From: Neobacillus vireti
Lineage (GTDB): Bacteria; Bacillota; Bacilli; Bacillales; Cytobacillaceae
Assembly (NCBI RefSeq): GCF_001026695.1
Contig: NZ_LDNB01000012.1
Span: forward strand, 429,378 to 493,377
Direction of reading: 5' to 3'
Length of the DNA: 64,000 bases
Below the pieces are notes generated by a model. That model made no database searches and was not told the origin of the DNA. It saw only the letters and a program-made list of their open reading frames with translations. Positions 61,744 to 64,000 of this stretch are shown here, in pieces. The position numbers and the translations under genes are program-made. How positions within the stretch are numbered: the stretch's first letter is position 1; every line of letters begins with the position of its first letter.

Positions 61744-63183
61744 ATGAAGCCATTTTTATATAAACCAAAAAGGCATTGGCAAGATATCGAGCTGTGGAAA
61801 GATATTACCGAAGAACAGTGGAATGATTGGCTCTGGCAATTAACGAATACAATTCGGACATTAGATGATTTAAAAAAGGTGATTAACTTAACTCCCGATG
61901 AAGAAGAGGGGGTCAGGATTTCAACGAAAACAATTCCCTTAAATATCACACCTTATTATGCATCCTTAATGAACCCTGACGATCCGCGCTGCCCAATCAG
62001 AATGCAATCCGTGCCAATTTCAAAGGAAATATATAAAACAAGATATGATCTTGAAGATCCATTATATGAGGATGAGGATTCGCCGGTACCAGGCTTAACA
62101 CACCGTTATCCTGACCGTGTCCTTTTCCTAGTAACCAATCAATGTTCGATGTATTGCCGTTATTGTACAAGAAGACGCTTTTCCGGACAAATTGGAATGG
62201 GTGTGCCAAAGAAACAGCTTGATGCCTCCATTTCCTATATCAGGCAAACACCTCAGATCCGTGATGTGTTAATTTCCGGAGGGGATGGTCTGTTGATCAA
62301 TGATAATATTCTGGAATATATTCTAAAAAATCTACGGGAAATTGACCATGTTGAAATTATCCGGATTGGAACGAGGGCACCTGTCGTGTTCCCACAAAGA
62401 ATCACGGAAAACCTCTGTAATATTTTGAAAAAATATCATCCGATTTGGCTGAATACCCATTTTAATACTTCAATCGAGATTACCGAGGATTCGAAAAGGG
62501 CGTGTGAAATGCTTGCTAACGCCGGCGTTCCGGTTGGCAATCAGTCTGTCATCCTAGCGGGAATCAATGACAGTGTGCCAATTATGAAAAGACTTATGCA
62601 TGATTTAGTGAAAATTCGTGTCCGCCCATACTATATTTACCAATGTGACCTGTCAGAAGGAATTGGCCATTTCCGTGCCCCTGTTTCTAAGGGACTCGAA
62701 ATTATTGAGGGGCTTCGCGGCCATACGTCTGGATATGCCGTACCAACTTTTGTGGTGGATGCCCCTGGAGGCGGTGGAAAAATTGCCCTGCAGCCGAACT
62801 ATTTAATTTCGCAAAGTCCGGAAAAGGTCGTTCTACGTAATTTTGAAGGGGTGATCACTTCCTATCCGGAGCCTGAAAATTATCTGCCTGGCAGAGCAGA
62901 AGGTTATTTTCATGAAATTTATCCTGACATGGAGAAGAAACGGTCTTTTGCCGGAATCGCAGGCATCATGAATGATCAGCATTTTAATCTTGTGCCGGAA
63001 GGGTTGACAAGGCTTAATCGTCGTAAGGACTACAATACAGATCCTGATCATACGTCTCTAAAGGATAAACGAAGTAAACGCGATGAATTAAAGGATAAAA
63101 AATTTAGAGCCTTGACAGAGAAAGAAAAGGGCTGCCAAGAAACGAAAAATGCAGTTAAATCGGCAGAGATAATTAATGAATAG
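61744..63183 (+). CDS. kamA: L-lysine 2,3-aminomutase
   Basis: This 479-aa radical SAM, PLP enzyme converts L-lysine to L-beta-lysine. The Fe-S motif is CSMYCRYC (CxxxCxxC) followed by TRRR, and the PLP Lys is in DAPGGGGKIALQPNY. Length and the C-terminal extension match Bacillus KamA (471 aa). ATG 61744 has AAGGGGGAATT upstream; the longer in-frame ATG at 61723 lies at the predicted transcript start. Transcription by sigma-54 RNA polymerase is predicted from the promoter at 61690. Confidence 0.96.
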   Translation: MKPFLYKPKRHWQDIELWKDITEEQWNDWLWQLTNTIRTLDDLKKVINLTPDEEEGVRISTKTIPLNITPYYASLMNPDDPRCPIRMQSVPISKEIYKTRYDLEDPLYEDEDSPVPGLTHRYPDRVLFLVTNQCSMYCRYCTRRRFSGQIGMGVPKKQLDASISYIRQTPQIRDVLISGGDGLLINDNILEYILKNLREIDHVEIIRIGTRAPVVFPQRITENLCNILKKYHPIWLNTHFNTSIEITEDSKRACEMLANAGVPVGNQSVILAGINDSVPIMKRLMHDLVKIRVRPYYIYQCDLSEGIGHFRAPVSKGLEIIEGLRGHTSGYAVPTFVVDAPGGGGKIALQPNYLISQSPEKVVLRNFEGVITSYPEPENYLPGRAEGYFHEIYPDMEKKRSFAGIAGIMNDQHFNLVPEGLTRLNRRKDYNTDPDHTSLKDKRSKRDELKDKKFRALTEKEKGCQETKNAVKSAEIINE

Positions 63184-63194
63184 GGGTGGAATTA

Positions 63195-63479
63195 GTGGAA
63201 ATAGCATGTGAATGGTGCAGCAGCATAAATGTAAAGAAAACGGCTGCATCCGTTTTCTGGGAATTGCCTGATGGCGCGCGGGCAATTGAAATTACAGCAA
63301 CTCCCACCTATTGCTGTCGGGATTGTGAGATGATATATCAGAGCGAACCAATTATTAAAGAAATAGAAAATCATTTGTATTTAGTTGATTGTAAGCAAAT
63401 TGGAAAAGTGATTTCCTTTGAAGAATTAATGAAAATACCGAGATTATTGAAAAAGAATTATTTTGACTTCTCTTCATAA
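63195..63479 (+). CDS. yokU: YokU family protein
   Basis: This 94-aa protein has two CxxC pairs (CEWCSSINVKKT and YCCRDCEMIYQSEPI), a likely zinc ribbon as in antitoxin-like and YgiT-type proteins. Position after kamA and the text pattern match YokU of B. subtilis, which also neighbours kamA. GTG 63195 has AGGGGTGG 5-6 nt upstream; GTG 63186 overlaps it. The role is unknown; it may bind nucleic acid. It is 11 bp from kamA and thus probably shares its sigma-54 transcript. Confidence 0.85.
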   Translation: MEIACEWCSSINVKKTAASVFWELPDGARAIEITATPTYCCRDCEMIYQSEPIIKEIENHLYLVDCKQIGKVISFEELMKIPRLLKKNYFDFSS

Positions 63480-63482
63480 TGG

Positions 63483-63511
63483 AAGCAGCCTGAAATTTCG
63501 GGCTGCTTTTT
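63483..63511 (+). terminator. Terminator after yokU
   Basis: AAGCAGCC and GGCTGCTT stem with a short loop, followed by Ts. Confidence 0.88.
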
Positions 63512-63596
63512 ACAATGGAATTGCTGGACGATACCTGCATGATTCGTTATAGTATTCCTAAGAAAAAACGAAATTGGCTAAGAAGGGCGAATTACA

Positions 63597-63824
63597 ATGA
63601 GGAAATCTTTTTATCACTTTTTAATGAATTATAGACACCCGGCACCAAAGGATGCGATAAGTAGCTTTGCAAATGCGGCTTTTTTGGATGTTGCCTTTCC
63701 GAAATCGGCGGATGATTACCATGAGCTTAGTTCCTACCTGGAGCTCAATGGACATTATTTAGATTCGATGACTGTATTTGATGAAGTTTGGGAGCTTTAT
63801 CTAAGTTCAGAAAACAAAATATAG
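63597..63824 (+). CDS. yozE: YozE/UPF0346 family protein
   Basis: This 75-aa helical protein begins SFYHFLMNYRHPAPKDAISSFANAAFLDVAFPKSADDYHELSSYLE (in parts), closely matching YozE (UPF0346, 74 aa) of B. subtilis. The fold is a small SAM-like helical domain, and the function is unknown. The ATG is preceded by AAGAAGGGCG. A terminator follows at 63835. Confidence 0.92.
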   Translation: MRKSFYHFLMNYRHPAPKDAISSFANAAFLDVAFPKSADDYHELSSYLELNGHYLDSMTVFDEVWELYLSSENKI

Positions 63825-63834
63825 GCATCAAGAG

Positions 63835-63861
63835 TCGCCTCATAATTCGAGGCGATTTTTT
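63835..63861 (+). terminator. yozE terminator
   Basis: TCGCCTC and GAGGCGA with a 7-nt loop, followed by six Ts. Confidence 0.9.
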
Positions 63862-63892
63862 CATGATATTAGATTTTATATCATTGAACTTT

Positions 63893-64000
63893 GAGAATTG
63901 TCTATCTCCAGCGCCCTAGCGGCTAGTGTCCTTCGCCCTCCGCCCTACGATAAGTCAACATCGAATCGCTCCGCTCTTCGTGTTTCCTTTATCTCAGTTG
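63893..64000. repeat. Dispersed intergenic repeat, copy 2 (cut by window edge)
   Basis: It begins GAGAATTGTCTATCTCCAG then GCGCCCTAGCGGCTAG, related at its left end to the element at 53504 but different downstream (CGCCCTCCGCCCTACG). The element continues past the window. It is non-coding. Confidence 0.65.

Overview
The window is chromosomal DNA of a low-GC, endospore-forming member of the Bacillaceae. Evidence: strong AGGAGG-type ribosome binding sites with many GTG/TTG starts, sspL, a gerA-type germinant receptor, a YjcZ-type spore protein behind a sigma-K-like promoter, tasA/sipW matrix genes, mntR, and long runs of gene order matching the yp* region of Bacillus subtilis. The dispersed repeats at 13113, 53210, 53504 and 63893 are, from memory, of kinds seen in Neobacillus and relatives. 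The genus is an inference.

Layout. 1-1918 (minus): a b(o/a)3-type cytochrome oxidase operon (subunit I cut by the window edge, subunit II, a 49-aa subunit IIa-like protein) with FNR-like palindromes upstream. 2255-4255: a zinc-ribbon microprotein, then bpsA/bpsB (type III polyketide synthase and methyltransferase). 4280-4487: a Fur-box-flanked promoter, a 26-aa hydrophobic ORF and a terminator. 4583-12917: dynA, a sulfurtransferase, ypcP, sspL, a DUF212 protein, two RNase H-like genes, ypeQ and cspD. 13399-17393: topB, mntR, a DUF3892 gene and metA. 17625-25941: fhs, an uncharacterised gene, degV-like, ypgQ, yfmR, ypgR, brxA and ypjP.

25984-36450 is a complete tellurium-resistance-type (Ter) stress island: terD, terC, a biosynthetic module (C-C bond lyase, PRTase-TRSP, StiP, HAD), then yceG, telA, terD, terD. 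Each half has its own near-perfect sigma-W-like promoter (GAAAC-N16-CGTA). The island lies between ypjP and thyA-dfrA, which are close neighbours in B. subtilis. 36583-39514: thyA-dfrA, a small unknown gene, tatA and tatC. 39589-43140 is the biofilm-matrix locus: a decayed sinR, tasA, a tapA-like gene, sipW, and a TasA-like protein with an LPETG sorting signal.

43240-50910: small unknowns, a second degV-like gene, a gerA-B-C operon, and sco-ypmR-ypmS. 50979-54976: a DUF4397 gene, an rsgA paralogue behind a predicted leader-peptide attenuator, repeats, msrA-msrB and a YjcZ-family gene. 55223-63824: a lysine/beta-lysine operon (yodT, CoA-transferase A and B, yodQ, yodP/ablB, a sigma-54 activator), then kamA with its own consensus sigma-54 promoter, yokU and yozE.

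Most notable: (1) the rsgA attenuator, where a leader-ORF segment and an intrinsic terminator compete for the same bases; (2) the Fur-controlled micro-ORF; (3) the sinR pseudogene beside an intact, rearranged matrix cluster; (4) paired sigma-W promoters in the Ter island; (5) the 20-21 bp periodic ATTCGCTAATAAA array. All functions come from reading the sequence; no database search was run.
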